DNA of 64,000 nucleotides from Parabacteroides faecis (GTDB lineage: Bacteria; Bacteroidota; Bacteroidia; Bacteroidales; Tannerellaceae), in the NCBI RefSeq assembly GCF_014647375.1, contig NZ_BMPB01000004.1:124001-188000 (forward strand), written 5' to 3'. The stretch's first letter is position 1; every line of letters begins with the position of its first letter. The notes below the pieces were generated by a model, which had not been told where the DNA came from, did not search any database, and worked only from the letters and a program-made list of their open reading frames with translations. Positions 32,804 to 42,751 of this stretch are shown piece by piece. The position numbers were made by a program, and so were the translations under genes.

Positions 32804-35803
32804 TTATTGCTTTAGTTTACCTAATCTGTCCTCTATCATACCGGCAATCTCATCGTCACCCTTGTAGTTGTTTTGCAGGTTGTTCAGATAAGCGCGTGCC
32901 TGAACGTCGTCTCCCTGGCGGATATAAATATCTGCCCACAGGATGAATCCGCGTGCCAGCCAGTACTGGTGAGGTGTTCCGTTCTTAGCGAAATCTTCCA
33001 GTATCTTTTCAGCATTCTTATCGTCTTTGGTGTCATAGAAGTATTGAGCTAACAGATATTTGGCTTCTGCTCCGTGAGCCGTACGGGTATCCTTGCTGAG
33101 AACCTTTAGGTCTTCGAGTGCTTTCGCCGGTTGCTTGTGGTCGATATAAGCTTTGGCACGTATATAGCGGGCTTCGGCTTCTACTTCAGGAGACAGCTTC
33201 GGGTCTTTCAGTAATTCGTTGGCTGCGAGCTGTGCTTCTTCCTGTTGTCCGGTCTGCAGGGTACAACGCATGATACCCAGGCGGGCTGCCTGTTTGTTTT
33301 CCGGATTCTCAGCGATAACCTGTAAACGTTTGAAAGTTTCCAGTGCTGCAGGGAAGTCCTGAGTGAGATATTGCATTTCTGCCGTACGTGCCACCGATTC
33401 TTCCAGGAATTTAGTGTCGCCGCTATCGATAACCGATTTGAAACGCTGCAGGGCTTCGTCATATTCCTTCTTGGCAAAGGCGATGCTTCCCAGGTAATAG
33501 TTCGCATTCGAACTGAAAGCTCCTTCCGGGAATGTCTGCAGATAGTTGACCAGGCTGCGGCGGGCTTCATCGTTATTACCGCGCAGGAAGAGTTTTTCTG
33601 CTGCAATGTATGTCAGTGAATCCTGTTCGCTGACTTCCAGGCGGACATTGCCTCCGAGTGAGTTGACATAGTTGGCATACGCATTGATATCGTTCAGGTC
33701 GATATAAACAGACTTCAGGTCCTGAAGAGCTACTCTGGCTTCTTCGCTGCCCGGATAGTTGCTGATAACCTTCTTATAGGCATCGGCAGCTTTCTGCGGT
33801 TGGTTGTCATTGAAATACAACAGACCTAACTGGATGCCGGCTTTACGGGCGAGACTGCTTTGCGGGAAACGCTGGATCAGTGTTTCGAAAGCCTGTGCTG
33901 CCTGTGAACTGTTTTCAAGCAATACATAAGAACGTCCTTTTTCGAAAAGAGCGTCGTCTACATATTGTGATTCCGGATAATCGCGGATCAGGCGGTCCAT
34001 TGCACTGATCTTACCCCGATAGTCTTTCTGCAAACCGAGCAGGAAGCCTTTCTGGTAAACCGAATAATCTCCGGCAGAAGGTTGTAGTTGAGCGGCACGG
34101 CTATAGTTTTCTTCTGCCTGTGCGAACTGACGTTTCTGATACAGACAGTCACCGACACGGTTATAAGCATCAGCCAAAGCCGGAGCCTGCTGGTTGCTTT
34201 CCAGATTGATATACTGGCGGAAACGGTTTTCTGCTTCCCCGTATTCTTTCAGTTTGAAGTAGCAATATCCCAGATTGTAATGAGCCAGCGCGTACATGTC
34301 GGTATTTCGCTGGCGGGTATTGTTCAGATAGGTACGGTAATCGGAGATCGCCTGCTGATATTCTCCTTTGCGGTAGTATGATTCTCCACGCCAGAAATAA
34401 GCATCGTTGCGCGATTCCATATTATAGGAACCCAGATTGATCGCTTGTGTGAACAGATTAACCGCTTCATCCAGTTTCATATTGGTGAACGCCTGCGTTC
34501 CCAACTGGAACAAGATGTCTTGTTTGGCTTCCAGTATCTTTGTACTCGGATGGTTGATCTTATTGATGGAGTTGAGGGCTGCCTGATAGTTTTTAGTAGT
34601 CAGATAGACTTCCACCAGGTAGTCGTTTACTTTATCGGCATATTGTGAATTCGGGAAATCGTTGAGGAAGTCTTCGAAGATGGTCACCGACTCGCCGAAT
34701 CCTGTAAAGGCAGTTTCATGGATCAGCAACGCATAATTGAACATCGCTACTTCCTGGATCTGTTTGTCGAAAGAAGAGGTTGCCGCAGCTTCGAAAGCCA
34801 TGCGGGCATTGTTCTTGTCTTTCAGTTTCAGGTAAGACTGTCCCAGATACAGATAAGCATTCTGTGTCAGTGCATCGTTTTCGCGTACGGTCTGTGACAA
34901 AGCGCTGACTGCACTGCTGTAATTCCCTTTATTATAATAGCAGACGCCGAGAATATACAGATCGCCTCTTAACGGACTGTCGGTAGACGATACATATTTG
35001 CTTAACATGCTGATCGCCTTATCCTGATTTCCCTGGTGGTAATACGAATTACCCAGGATACGATAGACTTCGCTGTTATTCTTGCTGTTCGGATAAGAGG
35101 AGAGAAGTTCTTCCCCTTCGCTTATCACCTTTTCATACTTGTTCTGTATAAAATAGATCTGTGTAATATAGTACAATGATTGTTCGCGGTAATCCGGCAT
35201 GTCTTTCAGGCGGGTGAACTCGACCAGTGCATTGTTGTATTTGCCGGTTGCGTAATCTATATAAGCCACATAGTAGGTAGCGGCTTCCCGGTACTGGGTC
35301 CCTATTTGTTGTATCCGGGCAAAATAGTTCCGCGCCTTATCCATCTCACCCGTTTGCAGAAGTGAATAAGCCAGCCGGAAGCTATAGACTTCCTGTTGCT
35401 CCGGACTGAGCACATCTATATTCGATTCGTTGAACCAGAAAATAGCTTTCTGGTATTCTCCGCGTCCGAAATGAACGGAACCGATCAGGAAGTTCACTTC
35501 ATCGCTATGGCGTGAAGCCGGATAATCTTCCAGATAATCTTTCAATAGTTCGTCGGCATTGGGACGTCCTTGTTCATAAGCTGCATATACGATCATATAG
35601 TCAGCTTCCTGGACCAGGTCTGCATCTTTAGCATGCTGTTTATAAGCTTCCAGCTTATCGATACAACCCGGATAGTTCTTTAAACTAAACAATTCTTTAC
35701 CTTCTACGAACAAACGGTCCGGTGCCTCAAACTGGTACGACCGTTGCCCGCTAGCCACATGACTTCCTACCACCAGGCACAGTGGAATAAGTATTCTTTT
35801 CAT
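32804..35803 (-). CDS. Large tetratricopeptide-repeat periplasmic protein
   Basis: 999 residues with signal peptide MKRILIPLCLVVGSHVASGQ. Almost the whole mature protein is tandem TPR units of about 34-38 residues (for example AIFWFNESNIDVLSPEQQEV, NSEVYRILGNSYYHQGNQDK, AYLYLGQSYLKLKDKNNARM, DAYNRVGDCLYQKRQFAQAE, AEAKYLLAQYFYDTKDDKNA). Such solenoids bind other proteins; its partner is probably the barrel encoded nine bases downstream. ATG 35803 is chosen because it gives the signal peptide and lies about 55 bases after a TATATTTG box. No enzymatic motif. Confidence 0.88.
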   Translation of the reverse strand: MKRILIPLCLVVGSHVASGQRSYQFEAPDRLFVEGKELFSLKNYPGCIDKLEAYKQHAKDADLVQEADYMIVYAAYEQGRPNADELLKDYLEDYPASRHSDEVNFLIGSVHFGRGEYQKAIFWFNESNIDVLSPEQQEVYSFRLAYSLLQTGEMDKARNYFARIQQIGTQYREAATYYVAYIDYATGKYNNALVEFTRLKDMPDYREQSLYYITQIYFIQNKYEKVISEGEELLSSYPNSKNNSEVYRILGNSYYHQGNQDKAISMLSKYVSSTDSPLRGDLYILGVCYYNKGNYSSAVSALSQTVRENDALTQNAYLYLGQSYLKLKDKNNARMAFEAAATSSFDKQIQEVAMFNYALLIHETAFTGFGESVTIFEDFLNDFPNSQYADKVNDYLVEVYLTTKNYQAALNSINKINHPSTKILEAKQDILFQLGTQAFTNMKLDEAVNLFTQAINLGSYNMESRNDAYFWRGESYYRKGEYQQAISDYRTYLNNTRQRNTDMYALAHYNLGYCYFKLKEYGEAENRFRQYINLESNQQAPALADAYNRVGDCLYQKRQFAQAEENYSRAAQLQPSAGDYSVYQKGFLLGLQKDYRGKISAMDRLIRDYPESQYVDDALFEKGRSYVLLENSSQAAQAFETLIQRFPQSSLARKAGIQLGLLYFNDNQPQKAADAYKKVISNYPGSEEARVALQDLKSVYIDLNDINAYANYVNSLGGNVRLEVSEQDSLTYIAAEKLFLRGNNDEARRSLVNYLQTFPEGAFSSNANYYLGSIAFAKKEYDEALQRFKSVIDSGDTKFLEESVARTAEMQYLTQDFPAALETFKRLQVIAENPENKQAARLGIMRCTLQTGQQEEAQLAANELLKDPKLSPEVEAEARYIRAKAYIDHKQPAKALEDLKVLSKDTRTAHGAEAKYLLAQYFYDTKDDKNAEKILEDFAKNGTPHQYWLARGFILWADIYIRQGDDVQARAYLNNLQNNYKGDDEIAGMIEDRLGKLKQ

Positions 35804-35857
35804 CACTCCTTCGCTTTTATGTACAGATATTAAACAGTCTCTGTTAATTCTAAGTTG

Positions 35858-35865
35858 CAAATATA
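35858..35865 (-). promoter_or_regulatory. -7 promoter box for the TPR-barrel operon
   Basis: The minus strand reads TATATTTG, about 55 bases before ATG 35803. Confidence 0.6.
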
Positions 35866-36015
35866 AAGAATAACATACAAAAGCTAAGTAAGTTATTAAC
35901 AAAAAGAATTAATATTTGGAATCATAAACAAACGTGTTAAGGTAAAAAGTAATGACACCGGTCATGGTTTCGTGTAAAAATGTCTTATATTTACGCTCTC
36001 TTCATACAGCAAAAG

Positions 36016-36603
36016 ATGAGTGGATCAGAAGACATAAAAGAATTGAGCCGGTTGTTGGAAAGTTATAAAAGCCGTTTTATTAGCTTTGCAAATTCCTATG
36101 TGCAGGAGTTTTCCGTGGCGGAAGATTTCACGATGGAGGCTTTTATGGACTATTGGGAAATGCGGGAAATGCTGTTGCCTGATTCCAATGTTCCTGCCTA
36201 TATACTGACTTTGATCAAGCATAAATGTCTGAATCACCTGAAACGAAAACAACTGCATGAAGATATATCTCAAAGACTCCGTGCGGTTGCCGAATGGGAA
36301 TTGAACCTGCAAATCTCGTCTTTGGAAGTCTGCGAACCAACAGAACTTTTCACAGCGGAAATAAAAGCAATAGTGAATCGTACTTTACAACAATTACCAG
36401 AGCAGACGCGGCGCGTTTTCCTGATGAGCCGCTTCGAGAATAAAACCCGTAAAGAGATAGCCGACGAATTGGATATGACTCCGAAAGGAGTAGAGTACCA
36501 CATTGCTAAAGCCTTGTCTGTCCTTCGTGTTAATTTGAAAGACTATTATACGATCCTTCCTTTTTTATTTTATAATCTGAAATTTTTAACTTTTTTAAAC
36601 TAG
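36016..36603 (+). CDS. ECF RNA polymerase sigma factor, PUL 2
   Basis: 195-residue sigma factor of the Bacteroidetes FecI-like type. Region 2 is at about residues 15-90 (FTMEAFMDYWEMRE, YILTLIKHKCLNHLKRKQ) and region 4 at about 125-180 (LQQLPEQTRRVFLMSRFENKTRKEIADELDMTPKGVEYHIAKALSVL). It ends in a hydrophobic tail (ILPFLFYNLKFLTFLN). ATG 36016 is preferred; an in-frame ATG at 35980 would add 12 residues and cannot be excluded. FecR follows after 43 bases, then SusC. Confidence 0.9.
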   Translation: MSGSEDIKELSRLLESYKSRFISFANSYVQEFSVAEDFTMEAFMDYWEMREMLLPDSNVPAYILTLIKHKCLNHLKRKQLHEDISQRLRAVAEWELNLQISSLEVCEPTELFTAEIKAIVNRTLQQLPEQTRRVFLMSRFENKTRKEIADELDMTPKGVEYHIAKALSVLRVNLKDYYTILPFLFYNLKFLTFLN

Positions 36604-36646
36604 GCACTTGCTTCTTCCGATTTCTATATATACAGAAGATAGAAAT

Positions 36647-37588
36647 ATGGAGAAAGAATTGTTATATAAGTTTTTTGCAGGAACTGCTACGCTGGAAGAA
36701 AAAGAATGTATTATGAGGTGGATGGAAGTCTCTCCGAATAATAAAGCTGTTTTTCTGAAAGAAAGGAAGTGGTATAATGCGGTGCTGTTGAACAGTGAAC
36801 CGGGTAATGTTTTGGCTGCAGCAAATAAAAAACAACATTGGATGCGTTCCGGGGTCATGAAGTTTCTGCGGATAGCGGCAATGATCGCCATCGCTTTCGG
36901 ATTGGGGTATTTTGCGCAGGATAGAGACGATGATGGACCGGTTCCTATGCAGACCATCGCTGTTCCTGCCGGTCAATGTGTCAATCTCACTTTACCTGAT
37001 GGCAGTAGTATCTGGCTGAATGCACAGACAACTATACAATATCCGGTCTCCTTCAACAAGCATGAACGTAAGATCAAACTGGATGGAGAAGCTTATTTTG
37101 AAGTGGCGAAAGATAAGAAACGGCCTTTTATCGTCAACACAAAAGATTGCAGTGTGGAAGTATTAGGCACGAAATTCAATGTGGATGCCTATTCCAGCCG
37201 GGATAAATTTGAAACGGTACTGATGGAAGGAAGCGTCAAGGTTTCCATGCATACTGATCCTTCGGAAACAGTTTCGCTAAAACCCAATAATAAAGTGTAT
37301 CGTTCGAATGGGAAATTGTTGACACAGAAAATAGATAATTACGAAAGATACCGCTGGAAAGAAGGATTGATCTGTTTCCAGGATGAACCGTTTAGACTGG
37401 TTATGGAAGACTTTGAAAAATTCTATGGATTGAAGATCGTTGTGAATAACCAGAAGGTTACAAAATATTTGTACACAGGAAAATTTAAGCAAACAGATGG
37501 TATTGATTATGCGCTCAGTCTGCTGCAGAAAAATATCCACTTTACCTATCAACGCGACCGCGAAAATCATGTGGTGTATATTAATTGA
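36647..37588 (+). CDS. FecR-family anti-sigma factor, PUL 2
   Basis: 313-residue inner-membrane anti-sigma factor. One membrane helix near residues 75-93 (FLRIAAMIAIAFGLGYFA), a FecR domain at about 105-200 (AGQCVNLTLPDGSSIWLNAQ, KLDGEAYFEVAKDKKRPFIV, VLGTKFNVDAY) and a C-terminal DUF4974-like domain (about 235-313, FQDEPFRLVMEDFEKFYGLKIV). ATG 36647 is chosen over an in-frame TTG because MEKELLYKFFAGTATLEEKE matches the usual sigma-binding N-terminus. Confidence 0.9.
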   Translation: MEKELLYKFFAGTATLEEKECIMRWMEVSPNNKAVFLKERKWYNAVLLNSEPGNVLAAANKKQHWMRSGVMKFLRIAAMIAIAFGLGYFAQDRDDDGPVPMQTIAVPAGQCVNLTLPDGSSIWLNAQTTIQYPVSFNKHERKIKLDGEAYFEVAKDKKRPFIVNTKDCSVEVLGTKFNVDAYSSRDKFETVLMEGSVKVSMHTDPSETVSLKPNNKVYRSNGKLLTQKIDNYERYRWKEGLICFQDEPFRLVMEDFEKFYGLKIVVNNQKVTKYLYTGKFKQTDGIDYALSLLQKNIHFTYQRDRENHVVYIN

Positions 37589-37601
37589 ATGAAATAATAA
37601 C

Positions 37602-37623
37602 CTTTTAAATCTGATAGCCTATG
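37602..37623 (+). promoter_or_regulatory. Conserved leader element upstream of susC, PUL 2
   Basis: CTTTTAAATCTGATAGCCTA followed by TG, beginning 14 bases after the fecR stop. It matches the element at 8488-8510 in PUL 1 except for one base missing and one changed. Probably part of the susC promoter or transcript start. Confidence 0.5.
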
Positions 37624-37654
37624 GTATAGTAAGAAATATTTTTGTTAACGAAAA

Positions 37655-37684
37655 TGCCGGTTGATGGTGACGCATCAACCGGCA
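37655..37684 (+). promoter_or_regulatory. Leader hairpin between fecR and susC, PUL 2
   Basis: Perfect 12-bp arms TGCCGGTTGATG and CATCAACCGGCA with a six-base loop, 66 bases after the fecR stop and 52 bases before ATG 37737. No T tail, so attenuation by itself is unlikely; RNA stability or protein binding fits better. The TGCCGGTT arm recurs in the hairpin at 42696. Confidence 0.65.
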
Positions 37685-37736
37685 GGAATCTCAATCACAA
37701 TTAATTAAATTGTATTATTTTGAAACACACAAATGT

Positions 37737-40700
37737 ATGAAAAAAAATACTTTACAGGGACATTATTGCCTAAAAAGTCCCGACCTTAAACAACTCTTTA
37801 GAATTATGCGAATAACTACATTCTTGTTATTGGTCTGTATCTTTTGTTCGTTTGCCTCTACTTCCCATTCACAAAATATGCGGGTAAGCATAAGTAAATC
37901 AAGCACGCAGTTAAACAAAATTTTCTCTGAAATAGAGAAACAGACAGAGTATCTGTTTGTGTATAACAATCAGATAGATGTGAATCGAAAAGTTTCTGTT
38001 AATGTAAAGGAGAAACAAGTTGCCCAGGTATTAGATGAACTGTTCCGTGATACGAATATTGAGTATATGATCCAGGGGAATCATATTGTTTTGTCCTCCA
38101 AAGAAAATAAACAGGAAATATTGCAGCAGTTGAGGCGCCAGATTTCCGGGGTTGTCGTAGATGATAATGGCGAGCCGGTTATTGGTGCCAATGTGCTGGT
38201 GAAAGGAACGACGACCGGAAATATAACAGATGTAGATGGAAAATTCTCTTTTGAAGTGCCGGATAATGCTGTACTGGAGGTTTCTTATATCGGCTATTTA
38301 TCGCAGGAAGTCAGCACAAAGAATAAATCGATCCTGAAGATTATTTTACATGAAGATACTCAGAATCTGGATGAAGTCGTGATTGTGGGTTACGGTACAA
38401 TGAAGAAAAGTGACTTGACCGGTGCTTCCGGTTCTGTGAAGGAAGAAGCATTGGCACAGCGGACAGTGACTTCTTTCGGACAAGCTTTGTCGGGACGTGT
38501 TTCCGGTGTGAATATCTCCACAAACTCTGGACGTCCGGGCGGACGTGCTTCCATCCGTATTCGTGGTAACTCTTCTATCAGTGTAACGAACGACCCTCTT
38601 TATGTGGTGGATGGTGTGATCCTGAATGTAAGTACATTGACCAACGGGACATCTCCGATCGACTATCTGAACCCGAACGATATCAAGTCGGTGGAAGTCC
38701 TGAAAGACGCGTCGGCAACAGCTATCTACGGTGCCCGTGGTGCGAATGGCGTTATCCTGGTCACTACGAAAAAAGGTGAAGGGATGGGAACGACCATTCG
38801 TTATGATACCGACTTCGGTATAGGTGTTCTTCCGAAGAAACTGGATGTACTGAATGCTGCCGAGTTTCTGCAACTGGAAGATCTGGCCTATGCGAATGCC
38901 CAAAAGTTCGATCCTGAAGGATGGCAGAACGGAAACTATAAAGATCCGAAACTGAAAAGAACAGACTCACGGTTGTTCGATTCTAATGGCCAACCATTGT
39001 ATGATACAGACTGGCAGGATGAAACTATCCGTAATGCTTTCTCTCAGACACACCAGATATCAGTCTCCAATACGAAAGGCGGCGATAGCTATGGCTTGTC
39101 TGTCGGATTCAGAGGCGAGGATGGTTTGATCATCGAATCTTACCTGAAACGTTATTCCGCACGTTTCTTTATGGATAGCGAACTGACTAAATGGTTGAAA
39201 GTGGGAGGTAGCCTGAGTTATGCTTACCAGAAAGAACGCCAGACCGATTCAGTGGGCGACGGTGGTATCACTGTTGGTCGTCAGATCGTGGAGGCATTAC
39301 CTTTTCTGCCTGTCCGTTACGAGGATGGAACTTTTGCCGGAAACAACGATTATCCGGGAATGGAAGGCGGTAACAGTCCTGTTCAGGTTGCTAAAGACCG
39401 TAACTATACATTGGAAACACAGACTATGTTAGGAAACGTATATGCAAATATCACTATACTTCCGGGTCTGGAATTCCGTTCCGTATTAGGTGCCAATATC
39501 ATCAATCAGAAATCGAATTATTATGGAGGCCGTCAGCTGATCTGGATCTCTTCACCGAACGGTAGTGCATCCATCGATAATAACCGAAATAACTCCTGGC
39601 AGTTTGAAAATTATGTGACTTATCATAAAGATTTTGCCCGGGCACATTCGTTTACCGGTATGGTTGGTTTATCTTGGCAGCATGTGGATAACTCTTCGTC
39701 CACAGCATCGGCTACAGGTTTCGAAGATGATTTCTTCCAGTATAACAACCTGGGGATCGGAACTTCTCCTACAGCAGCATCGAGTGCCAATGCGTATGGT
39801 CTGAATTCTTATTTTGCCCGTGTCAATTATGGTTATAAAAGCAAATATTTATTGACGGCAACAGCGCGTTTGGACGGATCGTCTAAATTCGGACAGTCAA
39901 ACAGATATGCATTCTTCCCGTCTGTTGGTGCTGCATGGCGTATCTCGGAAGAGAACTTTATGAAACCGGCTACTGCCATCTCCAACCTGAAGCTGAGAGC
40001 CAGCTACGGCTTGACAGGTAACTCGGAAACCGGTGCTTATGCTTCGCAGGGCAGTTTGGGTAATTATACAACTGTTTTCGGCAGTTCGAAAGCATCCGGT
40101 ATCGGTGTTTCTTCTTTAGCAAATCCCGATCTGAAATGGGAAAAGACTTCCCAGATAAATGCAGGATTGGATATCGGTCTGTTCAACAATCGCGTAAACC
40201 TGGAAATGGATGTATATTATAAGAAAACGACAGACATGTTGCTGAGTGCTCCGGTACCTGCTTCCAGCGGTTTCACTTCAATTACGAAGAATGTCGGAAG
40301 TATGAGCAATAAAGGTTTTGAGTTTTCTATCAATACGGTAAATATTACCAATGAGAATTTTTCATGGGAAACGACATTCAATATCTCGTTCAATAAGAAC
40401 AAGGTGCTGGCATTGAGCGAAGGGGATGATGATATTTATCCGGGACCGGATATTTTGTCTTCAAGCAATAACATCATCCGTGTAGGTGAACCTGTCGGCT
40501 CTTTCTACGGCTACAAACGTTTGGGAACCTGGGGTACAGACGAAGCGGAGGAAGCTGCCAAATATAACCTGCGTCCGGGTGACCTGAAACTTTGGGACCG
40601 TAACAACGACGGACAGATCAATGATATGGACCGTCTGATTATCGGTAAAGGTATTCCTGACGGTTACGGAACATTTTCCAACTCATTCCGTTATAAAAAC

Positions 40701-41153
40701 TTCGACCTGGTTGTCGACCTACAGTATATGTTCGGTAATGATGTACTGGATATTTCCAAACACTCGGCAGAAGACCGTACCGGTATAGCAAATAGTTATA
40801 AGACCGTTCTGGATGCATGGACTCCTGAAAACCAGAATACAATGATCGCACAGATCAGACCGACCGGAGCGGGATATACGACGAACATCGATTCTCATTT
40901 CGTGGAAGACGGCTCCTTCCTGCGTGGTAAGAACCTGGTGTTGGGATATACTTTTCCGTCTGAATTGACAAAGAAGATCTCGATCAAGTATCTGAGAGTA
41001 TACGGTAGTGTTCAGAACTTCTTCCTGATCACCAAATATAATGGTTATGACCCGGAAGTGTCGGATGCGACACAGACGTTTGCTCAAGGTATCACCGTAT
41101 TCGGTTATCCGAAACCGCGTACGTTCACAATTGGTCTGAATGTTAGTTTTTAA
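37737..41153 (+). CDS. SusC/RagA-like TonB-dependent receptor with STN domain, PUL 2
   Basis: 1138-residue outer-membrane glycan importer. An N-terminal polar stretch precedes the signal peptide (MRITTFLLLVCIFCSFASTS), then STN (about 55-130, LNKIFSEIEKQTEYLFVYNN), a CarboxypepD-like domain (about 142-222, ISGVVVDDNGEPVIGANVLV), TonB-box-like DEVVIVGYGTMKK, a plug (DIKSVEVLKDASATAIYGARG) and a barrel ending TIGLNVSF. ATG 37737 is preferred; another ATG nine codons earlier is possible. SusD follows after 21 bases. The STN domain links it to the sigma/FecR pair; the downstream fucosidase-like enzyme hints at fucosylated glycans. Confidence 0.94.
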   Translation: MKKNTLQGHYCLKSPDLKQLFRIMRITTFLLLVCIFCSFASTSHSQNMRVSISKSSTQLNKIFSEIEKQTEYLFVYNNQIDVNRKVSVNVKEKQVAQVLDELFRDTNIEYMIQGNHIVLSSKENKQEILQQLRRQISGVVVDDNGEPVIGANVLVKGTTTGNITDVDGKFSFEVPDNAVLEVSYIGYLSQEVSTKNKSILKIILHEDTQNLDEVVIVGYGTMKKSDLTGASGSVKEEALAQRTVTSFGQALSGRVSGVNISTNSGRPGGRASIRIRGNSSISVTNDPLYVVDGVILNVSTLTNGTSPIDYLNPNDIKSVEVLKDASATAIYGARGANGVILVTTKKGEGMGTTIRYDTDFGIGVLPKKLDVLNAAEFLQLEDLAYANAQKFDPEGWQNGNYKDPKLKRTDSRLFDSNGQPLYDTDWQDETIRNAFSQTHQISVSNTKGGDSYGLSVGFRGEDGLIIESYLKRYSARFFMDSELTKWLKVGGSLSYAYQKERQTDSVGDGGITVGRQIVEALPFLPVRYEDGTFAGNNDYPGMEGGNSPVQVAKDRNYTLETQTMLGNVYANITILPGLEFRSVLGANIINQKSNYYGGRQLIWISSPNGSASIDNNRNNSWQFENYVTYHKDFARAHSFTGMVGLSWQHVDNSSSTASATGFEDDFFQYNNLGIGTSPTAASSANAYGLNSYFARVNYGYKSKYLLTATARLDGSSKFGQSNRYAFFPSVGAAWRISEENFMKPATAISNLKLRASYGLTGNSETGAYASQGSLGNYTTVFGSSKASGIGVSSLANPDLKWEKTSQINAGLDIGLFNNRVNLEMDVYYKKTTDMLLSAPVPASSGFTSITKNVGSMSNKGFEFSINTVNITNENFSWETTFNISFNKNKVLALSEGDDDIYPGPDILSSSNNIIRVGEPVGSFYGYKRLGTWGTDEAEEAAKYNLRPGDLKLWDRNNDGQINDMDRLIIGKGIPDGYGTFSNSFRYKNFDLVVDLQYMFGNDVLDISKHSAEDRTGIANSYKTVLDAWTPENQNTMIAQIRPTGAGYTTNIDSHFVEDGSFLRGKNLVLGYTFPSELTKKISIKYLRVYGSVQNFFLITKYNGYDPEVSDATQTFAQGITVFGYPKPRTFTIGLNVSF

Positions 41154-41174
41154 CTTTTAATACGATTATTAAAT

Positions 41175-42665
41175 ATGAAGACAAAATATGCTTTATTGAT
41201 ATTATCACTGGTGCTCGGTTGTAGTTGTACTGACTTTCTGGACGAATCGAATCCGTCTAACTTTACTCAGCAAAACTATTTTAAGACGGCGGAGCATGCG
41301 CGCAGTGTGGTTAATTCTATCTATGCAGATCTGCGGTATTCGGCAAACGGTGACTATGGTGGAAACCCCTATTTTATGACCGATTTCCTGACAGGACTGG
41401 CTGGAACGAAAGTAAGCCAGAATGTCAACATCAATAATATCCGTCTGGTAGTGAATAACTCGGACAACGAGTACAGTAAGAGTTGGTGGAACTATGCATA
41501 CCGTGCCATTGCTAACGCCAACCTGGCAATCACTTATATACCGGGAATCGAGATGGATAAATCGACCAAAAGTAAATGTTTGGGCGAAGCCTATTTCCTT
41601 CGTGCCTATAATTATTTCAACCTGGTACGCTTGTTCGGATCTATTCCGTTGGTATTGGTGCCCGTGGATGCTTCCTCTCCCGAACTGTATCCGCAACAGG
41701 CTTCTACGGAAGAAGTGTATAACTCGATTCTTTCGGACCTGAAACAGGCGGAAGAATCTGATCTGGGCTGGACGGATGAAACCGGACGTGTGACGAAGGC
41801 TACAGTGAAATCTTTGCTGGCGAGTGTTTATCTGACAATGGCGGGATATCCGATGGAAAAAGGGAGGGAATATTATGCGCTGGCTGCGTCAAAAGCAAAG
41901 GAGGTGATCGACAATGGCAGTTATAAACTCTTTTCTTCTTACAGCGACCTGCATAATATTGAAATGGAAAATAAAGGGGAACATCTGTTCATGATACAAT
42001 ATCAGTCCGGTATTGTAGAGAATCCGTTCCAAAGCTTACTTTTACCTTACAATATGGACGTTTCTTATTATTCGACGGAAACAGGCTCTGTATATGCACT
42101 GGATGAATTTATCAGTACTTATGAAGAGGGAGATAAGCGTACCGAAGAAGGCGAGTTTTATTATACTCAGTTCACATCGAATGCCAACCGTGAAGAAATG
42201 GTGAAATTCGGCGGCTATTATATTTATAAGTTCTTCGATATGGATGCCCATTTGAATACGGCTAAGAGTAGTCTCAATTATCCGTTGCTTCGTTATGCCG
42301 ATGTACTGTTGATGTATGCGGAAGCCCAGAATGAAGCTGAAGGTGGGCCTTCGGCTACTGCTTATGCTTGTGTCAACCAGATCAGACAACGTGCGAACCT
42401 GAAAGGTCTGAGCGGATTGTCGCAGGAAGATTTCCGTTATGCGGTTTGGAAAGAACGTTACCATGAACTGGCTTTCGAGAATAAGATCTGGTTCGATATG
42501 GCACGTACCCGTAAGGCTTTGAACCTGACAACCAGTAAATTCGATAATTATGTTGGTCATAAGTTCACGTATGGCCCGACATTGAGTGAACGGGAATTAC
42601 TGTTCCCGATTCCGACGAACGAGATCAAGAACAATAAGAACCTGAAACAGAATGACGGTTATTAA
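41175..42665 (+). CDS. SusD/RagB-like surface glycan-binding lipoprotein, PUL 2
   Basis: 496-residue lipoprotein, signal MKTKYALLILSLVLG with lipobox cysteine in CSC, followed by TDFLDESNPSNFTQQNYF. TPR-like helices with FLRAYNYFNLVRLFGSIPLVL; C-terminal YPLLRYADVLLMYAEAQNEAEG and WKERYHELAFENKIWFDMART. Partner of the preceding SusC. Confidence 0.94.
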   Translation: MKTKYALLILSLVLGCSCTDFLDESNPSNFTQQNYFKTAEHARSVVNSIYADLRYSANGDYGGNPYFMTDFLTGLAGTKVSQNVNINNIRLVVNNSDNEYSKSWWNYAYRAIANANLAITYIPGIEMDKSTKSKCLGEAYFLRAYNYFNLVRLFGSIPLVLVPVDASSPELYPQQASTEEVYNSILSDLKQAEESDLGWTDETGRVTKATVKSLLASVYLTMAGYPMEKGREYYALAASKAKEVIDNGSYKLFSSYSDLHNIEMENKGEHLFMIQYQSGIVENPFQSLLLPYNMDVSYYSTETGSVYALDEFISTYEEGDKRTEEGEFYYTQFTSNANREEMVKFGGYYIYKFFDMDAHLNTAKSSLNYPLLRYADVLLMYAEAQNEAEGGPSATAYACVNQIRQRANLKGLSGLSQEDFRYAVWKERYHELAFENKIWFDMARTRKALNLTTSKFDNYVGHKFTYGPTLSERELLFPIPTNEIKNNKNLKQNDGY

Positions 42666-42695
42666 AAGAACGGTTATTTAAGTAGAAAAAAAGGT

Positions 42696-42734
42696 ATATT
42701 TGCCGGTTGACTTTTCGGAGGAACCGGCAAATAT
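42696..42734 (+). promoter_or_regulatory. Hairpin between susD and the GH29 gene
   Basis: Perfect 13-bp arms (ATATTTGCCGGTT and AACCGGCAAATAT) with a 13-base loop and a short TTTT after it. It could partially terminate so that less enzyme than SusCD is made. It shares the TGCCGGTT / AACCGGCA arms with the hairpin at 37655. Confidence 0.65.
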
Positions 42735-42751
42735 TTTAATAAGGAACAGTT

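Noticed and set aside
37655-37684. Reading the PUL 2 leader hairpin as a full intrinsic terminator
   Set aside because: No T run follows the stem and susC begins 52 bases later; complete termination would silence the locus.
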